DNA of 40,153 nucleotides from Clostridiales bacterium (GTDB taxonomy: Bacteria; Bacillota; Clostridia; Lachnospirales; Lachnospiraceae). Below the pieces are notes generated by a model. It saw only the letters and a program-made list of their open reading frames with translations, was not told the origin of the DNA and searched no databases. The position numbers and the translations under genes are program-made. The stretch spans positions 1-40,153 of the forward strand of contig JAHAJA010000041.1 of assembly GCA_018372435.1 (NCBI GenBank), given 5' to 3'. Shown here piece after piece: positions 8,565-16,447 of this stretch. How positions within the stretch are numbered: position 1 is the stretch's first letter; the number at the start of each line of letters is the position of its first letter.

Positions 8565-9272
8565 ATTAGTATAATTGATTACGTATATCCGAACCGTTGT
8601 CCTGTGTGTGGAGATATTATTACACCTAGGCAACAAATTGTTTGTCCAGGGTGTGTTAATATATTTCAGGTAATTAAAAGTCCTAAGTGTTTGAAATGTG
8701 GGAAACCAATAGAACAGGAGGAACAAGAGTATTGTTTTGACTGTACAAAGTCTACATTTCATTACAATAGAGGTTTTGCACTGTGGATCTATGATGAAAA
8801 GGTTAAGAAGTCAATTGCGAACTTCAAATTCCATCATAGACGTGAATACAGTAAGTATTATATTCAAGAAATTTTACATTATTATAGGCAGGAGATTATA
8901 AAAGTATCGCCAGAGGTACTGGTTCCCGTGCCTTTACATAAGTCAAAATTAAAAGAGCGAGGATTTAATCAAGCATATCTGCTAGCAAGAGGAATAAGTA
9001 AAAGTGTAGGGATTCCGGTTGTTGAGAATTACCTATTACGTAGCCATAAAACGAAAGCTCAAAAGAGATTGAATGATAGAGAAAGAGCAAATAACTTACA
9101 GGGGGCGTTTACTGTGAATCCGGCTTACAGCTTTGCATCATATAGTAAAGTTATGTTGGTGGATGATATATATACAACTGGTAGCACGATAGATGCATGC
9201 GCAGAGGTATTATTGCAAACAGGTGTGACAGAAGTTGATTTTTTCAGCTTAACTATAGGAAAAGGTTTTTAG
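8565..9272 (+). CDS. comF: ComF-family phosphoribosyltransferase-like protein, probable ATT start
   Basis: The product (235 residues from 8565) has an N-terminal zinc finger of two CxxC/CPGC pairs, a second CxKC...CFDC pair, and a C-terminal phosphoribosyltransferase fold with the PRPP loop VMLVDDIYTTGST. ComF proteins assist uptake of single-stranded DNA. The first standard start codon in frame is GTG at 8604, which would delete part of the first zinc motif (NRCPVCGD) and has no ribosome site. The frame stays open from 8544. An AGGGAG site (8551-8556) sits eight bases before an ATT at 8565, so an ATT start is my best reading. comF leads into the yvyF-like gene ten bases on, as in Bacillus. 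Confidence 0.85.
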   Translation: MSIIDYVYPNRCPVCGDIITPRQQIVCPGCVNIFQVIKSPKCLKCGKPIEQEEQEYCFDCTKSTFHYNRGFALWIYDEKVKKSIANFKFHHRREYSKYYIQEILHYYRQEIIKVSPEVLVPVPLHKSKLKERGFNQAYLLARGISKSVGIPVVENYLLRSHKTKAQKRLNDRERANNLQGAFTVNPAYSFASYSKVMLVDDIYTTGSTIDACAEVLLQTGVTEVDFFSLTIGKGF

Positions 9273-9282
9273 GAGGGATAGC

Positions 9283-9687
9283 ATGGATGTAAGAAATTGC
9301 AAAGATTGTGGAAAACTATTTAATTATATTGGAGGAGCACCTTTGTGCCAAACTTGTTTAAAGAAACTAGATGATAAGTTTGTTCAGGTAAAAGAATATA
9401 TTTATGACCATCCAGGAGCAGGAGTTCAAGAGGTTGCAGAGGAGAATGACGTTACGCCAGGACAGATTCGTAAATGGATTAGAGAGGAAAGACTTGCCTT
9501 TTCTGATGATTCTCCAATTGGACTTGCTTGTGAATCATGTGGAACAACAATTAAGACTGGTCGTTTCTGCAAAAAATGTAAGGACAAGATGGTAAATAAC
9601 TTAGGAAATTTATATCAAGAAAAAGTTCAGGAACCACAAGTTAAGAAAGAATATAATTTAGCAAAGATGCGTTTTCTAGACAACTAA
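9283..9687 (+). CDS. yvyF: YvyF-like flagellar operon protein (TIGR03826 type)
   Basis: The 134-residue product has an N-terminal zinc motif (CKDCGKLF...CQTC), a central helix-turn-helix-like stretch (VQEVAEENDVTPGQIRKWIREERL) and a second zinc motif (CESCGT...CKKC). This is the pattern of the YvyF/FlgN-neighbour 'flagellar operon protein' that follows comF in Firmicutes. Its DNA-binding look suggests regulation, but no activity is established to my knowledge. AGGAGGG precedes the ATG. In Bacillus flgM follows next; here the next genes are cheX-like and cheY-like, so the downstream part of the operon has been replaced or moved. Confidence 0.85.
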   Translation: MDVRNCKDCGKLFNYIGGAPLCQTCLKKLDDKFVQVKEYIYDHPGAGVQEVAEENDVTPGQIRKWIREERLAFSDDSPIGLACESCGTTIKTGRFCKKCKDKMVNNLGNLYQEKVQEPQVKKEYNLAKMRFLDN

Positions 9688-9715
9688 GAATTATTATAGG
9701 TAGGGGGGACTTGTA

Positions 9716-10210
9716 ATGAATCAGTTAACGTTGGACGTGGGGGAATTGTTTTTCAACATATATAAAGAAGTGACAGCATATTTATCATGCGTCGAACTTA
9801 AAGATGTATTACCGTTTGAAGTAGAGGGGGATTGTATATCGGGAAGAGTTGAGACTAAGGCCGATGCACCATATGATTTAGTCTTGTTTTGCTGTATGTC
9901 GCAGGAATTAGCGAAACAAATCGTAAATGATATGAGTAAGGGAAATGTTAGTTCACAGGAAGATATTATAATTTATATAAAGGAATTTATTAATATTGCA
10001 AGCGGACGGGCTGTTTCAACAATTAATAATCATATAGGAAAATCAGCTAGATTTTGTATCCCAGAAGTTCAGGAAGGTAAATTAGATATTGGTGATATAG
10101 ATAGATACGAGAGTTATGCTAGTGTTTTTTTTAGAAGTGAATATGGGGAAATGATCTTAAAGGTTGCATACACAATCGACTGTTGTTTGAAATTAGCAGA
10201 TCGTGTATAA
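9716..10210 (+). CDS. CheX-like CheY-P phosphatase
   Basis: The 164-residue protein resembles the CheX/CheC phosphatase group. The catalytic pattern E-x-x-N is present in KEFINIASGRAV, with E90 and N93 the candidates for positioning water on the phospho-aspartate of CheY. Only one such motif is present, as in CheX rather than the two in CheC. Length fits CheX. A GGGGGG-rich ribosome site precedes the ATG. The gene is 18 bp before a stand-alone CheY-like receiver, an obvious substrate. A chemotactic role is likely but the pair could serve another output. Confidence 0.75.
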   Translation: MNQLTLDVGELFFNIYKEVTAYLSCVELKDVLPFEVEGDCISGRVETKADAPYDLVLFCCMSQELAKQIVNDMSKGNVSSQEDIIIYIKEFINIASGRAVSTINNHIGKSARFCIPEVQEGKLDIGDIDRYESYASVFFRSEYGEMILKVAYTIDCCLKLADRV

Positions 10211-10228
10211 CTTAGAGGAGGTAATATT

Positions 10229-10594
10229 ATGAGTAAAACAATATTAATAATAGATGATTCTCCATTTATAAAAAGACAGATAACAGAGTTAACACAGAAA
10301 CATGATTATACGGTAATGGGACATGCGGTAAATGGTGAAGAAGGAATTCGCATGTTCACAGAGATTAAACCAGATCTAACTATTTTAGATATAGTCATGC
10401 CTGGTATTGACGGTATGGAGACAGCTTCTGTGTTATTACAAGAAGAACCAGGTGCAAAGATACTTATGTTAAGTTCTATATGTGATGCAGATACAATTGA
10501 TGAAGTTAAAAGTTTAGGATTAAAGTATCTAATCCCAAAACCAATAGAACCAGAGCTTTTACTGGCGACTATGGAAATGTTAATGAAAAATTAA
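10229..10594 (+). CDS. CheY-like single-domain response regulator
   Basis: The 121-residue receiver has the full phosphotransfer set: acidic pair D9/D10, phospho-acceptor D54 (ILDIVMPG), the switch serine S82 and lysine K104 in PKP. There is no output domain, so it acts by protein contact as CheY does. AGGAGG precedes the ATG. It follows the CheX-like gene and ends the operon at a bidirectional terminator. No histidine kinase is in the window, so the partner kinase (CheA or another) must be elsewhere. Confidence 0.85.
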   Translation: MSKTILIIDDSPFIKRQITELTQKHDYTVMGHAVNGEEGIRMFTEIKPDLTILDIVMPGIDGMETASVLLQEEPGAKILMLSSICDADTIDEVKSLGLKYLIPKPIEPELLLATMEMLMKN

Positions 10595-10595
10595 A

Positions 10596-10645
10596 AAAAG
10601 AGACAATTTTCAATGACCATAAACTCATAGAAAATTGTCTCTTTT
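10596..10645. terminator. Bidirectional terminator between cheY and cvfB
   Basis: A 16-bp stem (10596-10611 with 10630-10645) is A-rich on one side and T-rich on the other. It serves both convergent genes, ending six bases from the cvfB stop codon. Confidence 0.85.
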
Positions 10646-10650
10646 ACATC

Positions 10651-11502
10651 TTATACTAGATGAATACCATCATCTTCAATAGTGATTTGTTTGTTCTTAA
10701 AGAGCCTTCCAATCGCTCTTTTGAAAGCATTCTTACTTAAATTAAACTTGTTTTTGATATCCTCAGGATCTGATTTATCGTTATATGGTAAGAAACCGTT
10801 ACTTGATTTAAGTGCTTCGAAAACAACAGTAGCATCTTCGTCAAGTTGCAGATAAGACTTTTCTCTTATGCTTAGATTTAGCTTCCCATCTTCCCTTACG
10901 TTAATAACTCGGGCAGAAATCAAATCTCCTGGTTTATAATTTGTGAAAAGTTCATTTTTAGGTATAAGTGCAGAGTATTTGTTATCTACGGCAACGAATG
11001 TACCAAAGTCTCTACTTAGTTCGTAAACAATACCTTCAACTTTATCGTCTTTTTGGTATGGAGAATCTGATTGTAGATATTCATATACTTTCATAGTGGC
11101 GCATAAACGATTGCTTTTGTCAATATAAAGACTTACAAGAATTTGATCTCCAACTTTAACTTGTGAAGTCTGTTCTTTGAAAGGTAAAAGAAGATCTTTT
11201 GAAAGCCCCCAATCAAGAAAAGCACCGATTGATGCAACTTCTTTAACTGTAAGAACACTTAATTTACCGATTGTTAATGGTGGGATTGTGGTAGTTGCAA
11301 TCATACGGTCTTCAGAATCTTTATATAGGAAGACTTCGATAGTATCGTTTTCCTTAGCCCCTTCAGGAAGCTGCTTTTTTGGTAGTAAAACTTCGCCATT
11401 CTTAACACTTGCTCCGTTAGCGTTGCTATCTACATCTACTAGATAAGCACCGAACTCAACAAAGCGGTTTATTTTTAATGTTTGTATTTCTCCTAAATGC
11501 AT
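10651..11502 (-). CDS. cvfB: CvfB/YitL-type S1-domain RNA-binding protein
   Basis: The 283-residue protein starts MHLGEIQTLKINRFVEFGAYL and shows repeated S1-like OB folds (around residues 1-60, 65-130 and 145-215) and a C-terminal winged-helix region (residues 225-283). This order is that of CvfB/YitL, an RNA-binding protein that affects virulence and stress genes in other Firmicutes. The start at 11502 has AAAGGA before it; an upstream in-frame extension overlaps the thioesterase gene and has no ribosome site. It lies 26 bp after the thioesterase gene, so the two are probably co-transcribed. Confidence 0.85.
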   Translation of the reverse strand: MHLGEIQTLKINRFVEFGAYLVDVDSNANGASVKNGEVLLPKKQLPEGAKENDTIEVFLYKDSEDRMIATTTIPPLTIGKLSVLTVKEVASIGAFLDWGLSKDLLLPFKEQTSQVKVGDQILVSLYIDKSNRLCATMKVYEYLQSDSPYQKDDKVEGIVYELSRDFGTFVAVDNKYSALIPKNELFTNYKPGDLISARVINVREDGKLNLSIREKSYLQLDEDATVVFEALKSSNGFLPYNDKSDPEDIKNKFNLSKNAFKRAIGRLFKNKQITIEDDGIHLV

Positions 11503-11528
11503 ATAGTAATCCTTTCTATAATAAGTTA

Positions 11529-12233
11529 TTATGCTATAAATTGTATTATCGCATATGGTTTTCCATTTGGCATACAGAGTGTAACAATACATTCCTTATC
11601 TGATATCGTGTACTTAGGAATAATCGTATCACCAAGAAGAGCTGATGTACGGTAATCTGCACGCAGTTCATGCGTAATAAAATCTTCCGGAAGCAATTCT
11701 TCTGCTATCTTAATATATTGTCCATTATTTACATGATTATTAGTATCGAGGAATGAACTGGCAACAATAATTGGTTGTCCTTCTTGTAATTCACTAGGTA
11801 TTTTAATCTTTCTAGGTGCGTAGTCCATATCAATGCGATCTTTTAATGGATATGCTGACGTGATTTTCTCGTCCAGTTTAACGGGATGTCCTGTATCCAG
11901 ATCTACTAGAATCCAAATTGAGTTTGCATAAGCACAAATCTCATTAGACTCATCTGTTAAAGTGAAATTACGGTAACCAAACATACTGTCAAAATCATAG
12001 GCCCATGTAGATGTGGTTATAGACTCTCCGAAAATGGGATTACGGTTTACGATGATTTGCCAAGAGCTTAACATCCATGCACGTTTTACTTCATTCATGT
12101 AATCAATACCTACATGAAGATCTTCAGATTGAAAGGTAGTACAATCTTGAAAATAATTTATTATGCCAGCTAGATCTAACTGTCTGTTTATATCTACTTC
12201 GCTATAGCGAACTCTATTTGTAAAACTATACAT
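11529..12233 (-). CDS. Acyl-ACP thioesterase (FatA/FatB family)
   Basis: The 234-residue protein is a double hot-dog acyl-ACP thioesterase. The first hot-dog holds RAWMLSSWQI near residue 51, and the second carries the catalytic-type motif DTNNHVNNGQY (163-173), with N165 and H167 matching the plant FatA/FatB N-x-H pattern. It would release free fatty acid from acyl-carrier protein in the cytosol. Bacterial members are common in Lachnospiraceae. The ATG at 12233 follows an AAAGGT-like site. It is first in a minus-strand unit with cvfB. Its apparent leader contains the triplicated repeat described at 12253-12579. Confidence 0.88.
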   Translation of the reverse strand: MYSFTNRVRYSEVDINRQLDLAGIINYFQDCTTFQSEDLHVGIDYMNEVKRAWMLSSWQIIVNRNPIFGESITTSTWAYDFDSMFGYRNFTLTDESNEICAYANSIWILVDLDTGHPVKLDEKITSAYPLKDRIDMDYAPRKIKIPSELQEGQPIIVASSFLDTNNHVNNGQYIKIAEELLPEDFITHELRADYRTSALLGDTIIPKYTISDKECIVTLCMPNGKPYAIIQFIA

Positions 12234-12252
12234 TACTAATCATACCTTTCTG

Positions 12253-12589
12253 CTCGTTAACTTATGACTCCTGCGGAGTATCAGTCTTTCACTGCGTGAA
12301 ACCCCTGAAAGTAGCTTCGCTACTTTCAAACAATGTTAAAAAAATAAAATAGACTCGAGAAATTACGATGTAATTTCCCTCGTTAACTTATGACTCCTGC
12401 GGAGTATCGGTCTTTCACTGCGTGAAATCCCTGAAAGTAGCTTCGCTACTTTCAAAAAATGTTAAAAAGATAAAATAGACTCGAGAAATTACGATGTAAT
12501 TTCCCTCGTTAACTTATGACTCCTGCGGAGTACCGGTCTTTCACTGCGTGAAACCCCTGAAAGTAGCTTCGCTACTTTCCATAAGTTAC
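12253..12589. repeat. Three tandem copies of a three-hairpin element (126-bp period)
   Basis: Copies start at 12253, 12379 and 12505, with a period of exactly 126 bp. Each has a 75-bp core with three hairpins: ACTCC-TGC-GGAGT, TTTCAC-TGC-GTGAAA and GAAAGTAGC-TTC-GCTACTTTC. Copies 1 and 2 also have a 51-bp spacer containing a fourth hairpin (GAAATTAC-GAT-GTAATTTC) and CTCGAG. Copies 1 and 2 differ at only four of 126 positions, none within a core stem. In copy 3 the core is closed by a 9-bp outer stem (TAACTTATG with CATAAGTTA ending at 12588), giving a four-way cloverleaf. I see no coding frame or further copy in this window. Confidence 0.9.
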
Positions 12590-12598
12590 ATTATAACA
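12590..12598 (-). promoter_or_regulatory. Extended -10 promoter candidate of the thioesterase-cvfB unit
   Basis: On the minus strand the site reads TGTTATAAT: a perfect -10 with TGn extension and no good -35. Transcription would start close to 12583, at the edge of the third repeat, so all three repeats would lie in a leader of about 350 nt. Between here and ridA (12602-12775) I see only a TATAAT at 12731-12736 that may serve ridA. Confidence 0.4.
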
Positions 12599-12775
12599 TT
12601 GTTTTGGGGTTTTAGATAGAAGGAATTTATCGCCCATTATTTGTGAAGTATTGTAAGCTTGCTTGCGACATGCATGGAGTTAAGATTGAAACAATTTTAT
12701 TTTAGTACTGTAAAATTATAAATTATGGTATATAATAAGTAGATAGAATGAAGGATTTATATAGGAGGACTTAGA

Positions 12776-13156
12776 ATGAAGACAATTATTAGTACAGATA
12801 AAGCGCCACAAGCAATTGGACCTTACTCGCAAGCGGTTGAAGTTAATGGAATGATTTATACATCTGGTATGATTCCTATTAATCCAGCTGATGGCACATT
12901 AGTTACAGGAGCGGTAGAAGAACAAGCAGAACAAGCTCTTAAGAATCTAAAAGCTCTTATTGAAGAATCTGGTTCAAGCATGGATAAAGTAATTAAAACT
13001 ACAGTATTCATTAAAGATATGAATGATTTTGCTAAGATTAATGAAGTGTATGCGAGATATTTTACGGATAACTATCCATCGCGTTCATGTGTTGAAGTTG
13101 CTAGATTACCAAAAGACGTACTTATAGAAATAGAAGCCATTGCCATTAAACAATAG
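12776..13156 (+). CDS. ridA: RidA family enamine/imine deaminase
   Basis: The 126-residue protein is a full-length RidA (YjgF/YER057c/UK114). The N-terminal GPYSQAV signature is at residues 15-21, the substrate-binding arginine R103 lies in YPSRSCVEVARLP, and IEIEAIA is at the end. RidA hydrolyses reactive enamines and imines such as 2-aminoacrylate made by PLP enzymes of serine and threonine metabolism, and forms trimers in the cytosol. AGGAGG precedes the ATG. It stands apart from the aspartate-family genes at 24-28 kb, but its role in amino-acid catabolism is consistent with them. Confidence 0.93.
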   Translation: MKTIISTDKAPQAIGPYSQAVEVNGMIYTSGMIPINPADGTLVTGAVEEQAEQALKNLKALIEESGSSMDKVIKTTVFIKDMNDFAKINEVYARYFTDNYPSRSCVEVARLPKDVLIEIEAIAIKQ

Positions 13157-13236
13157 AAAACACGCTATGTGGACTTTTTATTAGTATGAATAGATACAAG
13201 TGATAGTATAATTTGTGAAAGGAGCAGGAGTACAAG

Positions 13237-13473
13237 TTGAAGATTACGAATATATCAGATATGGAAGCATTCTTTAAGATGATTGATTCCTGTAAAGGAA
13301 AAGTAGAATTAGTTTCAGAGGAAGGAGATCGCCTTAATCTGAAATCTAAATTGTCCCAATATGTATCTTTAGCACGTGTATTTTCAGAGGGAGTAATTGA
13401 TCAATTAGATATAATTGCTTATGAACCTGAGGATATTGAACGTATTGAGGAATATGTATCAAACAATCAATAA
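13237..13473 (+). CDS. Small conserved clostridial protein, function unknown
   Basis: The 78-residue product (MKITNISDMEAFFKMIDSC...) starts at a TTG with AAAGGAGCAGGAG just before it. It has the internal phrase RLNLKSKLSQYVSLA, which I recall in short clostridial proteins that databases label 'polya polymerase', a label with no evident basis in the sequence. It is acidic and probably all soluble, with no membrane segment or metal motif. It is co-directional with ridA, 80 bp downstream, and ends at a terminator. I cannot assign a function. Confidence 0.75.
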   Translation: MKITNISDMEAFFKMIDSCKGKVELVSEEGDRLNLKSKLSQYVSLARVFSEGVIDQLDIIAYEPEDIERIEEYVSNNQ

Positions 13474-13481
13474 TAGAGATA

Positions 13482-13520
13482 TATAAATGGGGGCTTTCGT
13501 AGAAAGTCCCCATTTATATA
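13482..13520 (+). terminator. Terminator of the ridA region
   Basis: A stem of about 15 bp with a GTA loop (13483-13497 with 13501-13518) contains one G-T pair. The arm is GC-rich at its apex (GGGGG/CCCC), and the flank beyond is AT-rich. Confidence 0.75.
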
Positions 13521-13577
13521 ATATATGCAATGTTACTATTATGAGTTAATTATCATAGTGCAAACTACTAGTAGATT

Positions 13578-13586
13578 TGTTATAAT
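13578..13586 (+). promoter_or_regulatory. Extended -10 promoter of the methyltransferase gene
   Basis: TGTTATAAT is a perfect -10 with TGn extension, about 24 bp before the GTG/TTG start. No -35 of quality is seen. Confidence 0.45.
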
Positions 13587-13609
13587 ACAAATAACTGAAA
13601 GGAGGAGTT

Positions 13610-14206
13610 GTGTTGGACTCGATAGACTATTATAATCGGTTCGCTTCGGAGTATTATGAAAAGACAGTGAACGTGACTATGCAAGAGCAATTAAAACAAT
13701 TTATGGAATTACTACCGATTGGAGGGGCGGTTTTAGACCTTGGTTGTGGGTCTGGGAGAGATAGTTTGTTCTTAGTGGAAGAAGGATTTGATGTTACTTC
13801 TTTAGATGGTGCAAAGAAGATGTGTGAATTGGCACAGATCCATGTTGGCCAGGAAGTTTTGAACTTAACTTATGATCAACTAGATTTTAATGAGGTGTTT
13901 GATGGTATATGGGCTTGTGCTTCATTGGTTCATGAAGATCCAGATAAATTATCGGTAACATTACAAAGAGTGCTTGATTGCTTAAAATCAGAAGGCGTTA
14001 TGTATATGTCTTTTCGCTATGGTGACTTTATAGGTTTTAATAGTGATATTAATTTTTACGCATACACGGAGGATACTTTCCATAGTGTATTAGAACAATG
14101 TAGAGAAAAACAGAATATAGAGATTATTGATGTATTCATAACGAAGGACAGTAGACAAGAGTTCCTAGATAATGAATGGATTAATATATATATTAGAAAA
14201 TTATAG
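13610..14206 (+). CDS. Class I SAM-dependent methyltransferase
   Basis: The 198-residue protein carries the SAM-binding loop VLDLGCGSGRDS (41-52), followed by the acidic LDGA (motif II, residue 65 on) and a later FDGIWACASLVHE. This is a Rossmann-fold methyltransferase of the Methyltransf_11/25 type. Substrate cannot be read from the sequence. GGAGG lies just before two possible starts, GTG at 13610 and TTG at 13613; spacing slightly favours the TTG, which would shorten the protein by one residue. The next gene, a CPBP protease, begins 12 bp after its stop, so the two are likely translated from one message. Confidence 0.85.
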   Translation: MLDSIDYYNRFASEYYEKTVNVTMQEQLKQFMELLPIGGAVLDLGCGSGRDSLFLVEEGFDVTSLDGAKKMCELAQIHVGQEVLNLTYDQLDFNEVFDGIWACASLVHEDPDKLSVTLQRVLDCLKSEGVMYMSFRYGDFIGFNSDINFYAYTEDTFHSVLEQCREKQNIEIIDVFITKDSRQEFLDNEWINIYIRKL

Positions 14207-14218
14207 GAGCGAAACTTT

Positions 14219-15217
14219 ATGAACAATAAAAAGACGGTAGGGATTGTTTTTTTATGTACCGTACTAGTTAGTATAGCATCCGCTTTCATTATAGAAGGAT
14301 TACGCCTGGTTATTGATAATTCTTTTCTCTTGATGTTAGTGAATCAGATGTTGCTGTTACTTCCATCGGTGGTATACATAGTAACATCTCGAATGAATCT
14401 AAAAAGAGCGATCCGATTAAAGAAAGTTAGTCCGGCAAATTTAGTTCTATGTATCATTTTTGCATTCTTAATAATGCCAATAATGAATTTAATTAATGCA
14501 ATTTCTTTATTGTTTTCACAGAATATGATTCAAGATACCATTACAAGTATCGTAAGTGATAACCCATTGTTTCTAAGTGTGTTTGTAATTGCATTTATAC
14601 CATGCGTGTTTGAAGAGACAATATTCAGAGGCGTATTCTATAATGAGTATCGTAAATCAAACATACAATTGGCAATATTCTTAAGTGCATTTTTGTTTGG
14701 TATTATGCATCAAAACTTCAACCAATTTTCTTATGCTTTTGCCATGGGTATCGTATTCGCGCTATTAATTGAAGCTACAGACTCCATTGTATCTACAATG
14801 GTTGTACACTTTATTATCAATGGGAATTCGGTAATTATGACATATTTGGCACCAAAGATTACTAAGTTATTGCAAGATGTAAGTGGTAATCCGGAAGGTT
14901 ATGTAGACATTGCTGATATGGATACAAGAGAAGCGATATTGTCTGGTATGGGGTCTTATATTGTGTCAGCGATTATTGCTTCTATATTAGCTTATGTGGT
15001 ATATAAAACAATTGCACAAAACACTGGTAGGTGGCAGCATGTGAAGGGAATCTTCTCGAAAAAAGCAGGAACACTTATAAAAGAATCAGATGGACCAGAG
15101 GAATTAGGGGAATTAGAGGCTATTGCACAGAAAGATAGCGGTATGTTCTCGATTCCGTTAATCGCTGGTATTATAATATGTTTAGGACTAATGTTTGCAA
15201 ATGAACTATTAGTCTAG
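14219..15217 (+). CDS. CPBP (CAAX/Abi) family membrane protease
   Basis: The 332-residue protein has about eight membrane segments and the three motifs of the CPBP intramembrane metalloprotease family: E132-E133-x3-R137 (FEETIFRG), H164 (GIMHQN) and H197 with N201 (HFIINGN). Members cleave prenylated or other membrane peptides and include bacteriocin-immunity proteins. The C-terminal third (from residue 207) has an extra cytosolic stretch and a last membrane helix. AGGAG precedes the ATG. It follows the methyltransferase closely. The substrate is unknown; no peptide or bacteriocin gene is nearby. Confidence 0.85.
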   Translation: MNNKKTVGIVFLCTVLVSIASAFIIEGLRLVIDNSFLLMLVNQMLLLLPSVVYIVTSRMNLKRAIRLKKVSPANLVLCIIFAFLIMPIMNLINAISLLFSQNMIQDTITSIVSDNPLFLSVFVIAFIPCVFEETIFRGVFYNEYRKSNIQLAIFLSAFLFGIMHQNFNQFSYAFAMGIVFALLIEATDSIVSTMVVHFIINGNSVIMTYLAPKITKLLQDVSGNPEGYVDIADMDTREAILSGMGSYIVSAIIASILAYVVYKTIAQNTGRWQHVKGIFSKKAGTLIKESDGPEELGELEAIAQKDSGMFSIPLIAGIIICLGLMFANELLV

Positions 15218-15306
15218 TGTAGTATAGATGGTGAATTAGATTTTAGTAATTGGGGATAGATATAAGTAAGAATTTAGAATAATTGAAGAGAGAAAGGAAA
15301 AATATT

Positions 15307-16227
15307 ATGATATACGATGTTATTATTATTGGATCAGGCCCTGCTGGTTTAGCAGCAGGTATTTACGCGCAAAGAGCAGAATTAAATACCCTTATTATTG
15401 AGAAGAATCCAATGAGTGGAGGACAAATTATCAACACGTATGAAGTTGACAATTATCCAGGTTTACCTGGAATCAGTGGATTCGAATTAGCTGAGAAGTT
15501 CAGAACTCATTGCGATGGCCTTGGTGCACAGTTTGTAACTGGTGATGTTACGAAGTTTGAAGTAGTTGATGGTGTAAAGAAGATTACTCTTGATAATAAT
15601 GAAGAGTATGAAGCTAAATCAGTAATTATTGCTACGGGTGCAGCTTATCGTAAACTTGGCGTTGATGGTGAGTTACAGTTATCAGGAATGGGAGTTTCTT
15701 ATTGTGCAACTTGCGATGGTGCTTTTTTTAGGAATAAGACGACTGTTGTAGTAGGTGGTGGAGATGTAGCTGTAGAAGATGCAATCTTTTTGGCTCGTCT
15801 TTGTAAGAAAGTTTATGTGGTTCATAGAAGACACGAATTCCGTGCAGCAAAGACCTTATGCAATCGACTTATGTCGATGGAGAATGTTGAAATAATTTGG
15901 GATAGTGTTGTAGACAAGATTGAAGGTAATGATCTTGTTGAAGCTGTTCAAATTACAAATCGTGAAACAAAAGAACAGAGAAGAATAGAGACGAATGGCG
16001 TGTTTATTGCAGTAGGAAATCTTCCAAACAGTGATGTATATAAGGGTGTGGTTGCAATGGATGAAGCAGGCTATATTGTTGCTAATGAAGATTGCGAAAC
16101 AAATGTACCTGGTATTTATGCAGCGGGCGATATTCGTACAAAGCCTTTAAAACAAATTATTACAGCAGCAGCAGATGGTGCTAATGCGATTACAGCTGTA
16201 GAAAAATATTTAAATGAACTTGCTTAA
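15307..16227 (+). CDS. trxB: Thioredoxin reductase
   Basis: The 306-residue flavoprotein has the FAD-binding GSGPAG (9-14), the redox pair C133-A-T-C136, the NADPH fold GGGDVAVEDA (150-159) and the NADPH-selecting HRRxxFR (173-179). It reduces thioredoxin with NADPH in the cytosol. Both the redox pair and the basic cluster argue for a classical NADPH enzyme rather than a ferredoxin-dependent one. The start at 15307 follows GAGAGAAAGG; a TTG 24 bases upstream lies in that site and is less likely. No thioredoxin gene is adjacent. Confidence 0.93.
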   Translation: MIYDVIIIGSGPAGLAAGIYAQRAELNTLIIEKNPMSGGQIINTYEVDNYPGLPGISGFELAEKFRTHCDGLGAQFVTGDVTKFEVVDGVKKITLDNNEEYEAKSVIIATGAAYRKLGVDGELQLSGMGVSYCATCDGAFFRNKTTVVVGGGDVAVEDAIFLARLCKKVYVVHRRHEFRAAKTLCNRLMSMENVEIIWDSVVDKIEGNDLVEAVQITNRETKEQRRIETNGVFIAVGNLPNSDVYKGVVAMDEAGYIVANEDCETNVPGIYAAGDIRTKPLKQIITAAADGANAITAVEKYLNELA

Positions 16228-16262
16228 TATATAAAAGGAAAAGATACTGCCGGAAATATATT

Positions 16263-16304
16263 AAATCAGGAATTTATTGATCAACTTGATAATTTCTGAT
16301 TTGC
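16263..16304 (+). terminator. Probable terminator after trxB
   Basis: An imperfect hairpin pairs AAATCAG (16263-16269) with CTGATTT (about 16296-16302), with further A-T pairs inside. The flank beyond is only moderately T-rich. Confidence 0.45.
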
Positions 16305-16352
16305 AATTGTATATAATTTGTTAATTCAGTATAATAAAAAAATGACACAGTA

Positions 16353-16381
16353 TTGACAAAAATGATAAATTTTGTTATAAT
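16353..16381 (+). promoter_or_regulatory. Perfect sigma-A promoter of the NlpC/P60 gene
   Basis: TTGACA (16353-16358), a 17-base spacer and TATAAT (16376-16381) with a TGT extension. Every consensus position is met, which predicts strong constitutive expression of the wall hydrolase. Confidence 0.85.
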
Positions 16382-16447
16382 TAGCAAGTGTTTAATTAAC
16401 AAATTCGTAACAATTACAATAGATATTTAATATATGGAGGTATTCGA

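Noticed and set aside
12253..12589. CRISPR array
   Set aside because: The repeat units are 126 bp, the spacers are identical rather than unique, and no cas gene is near.
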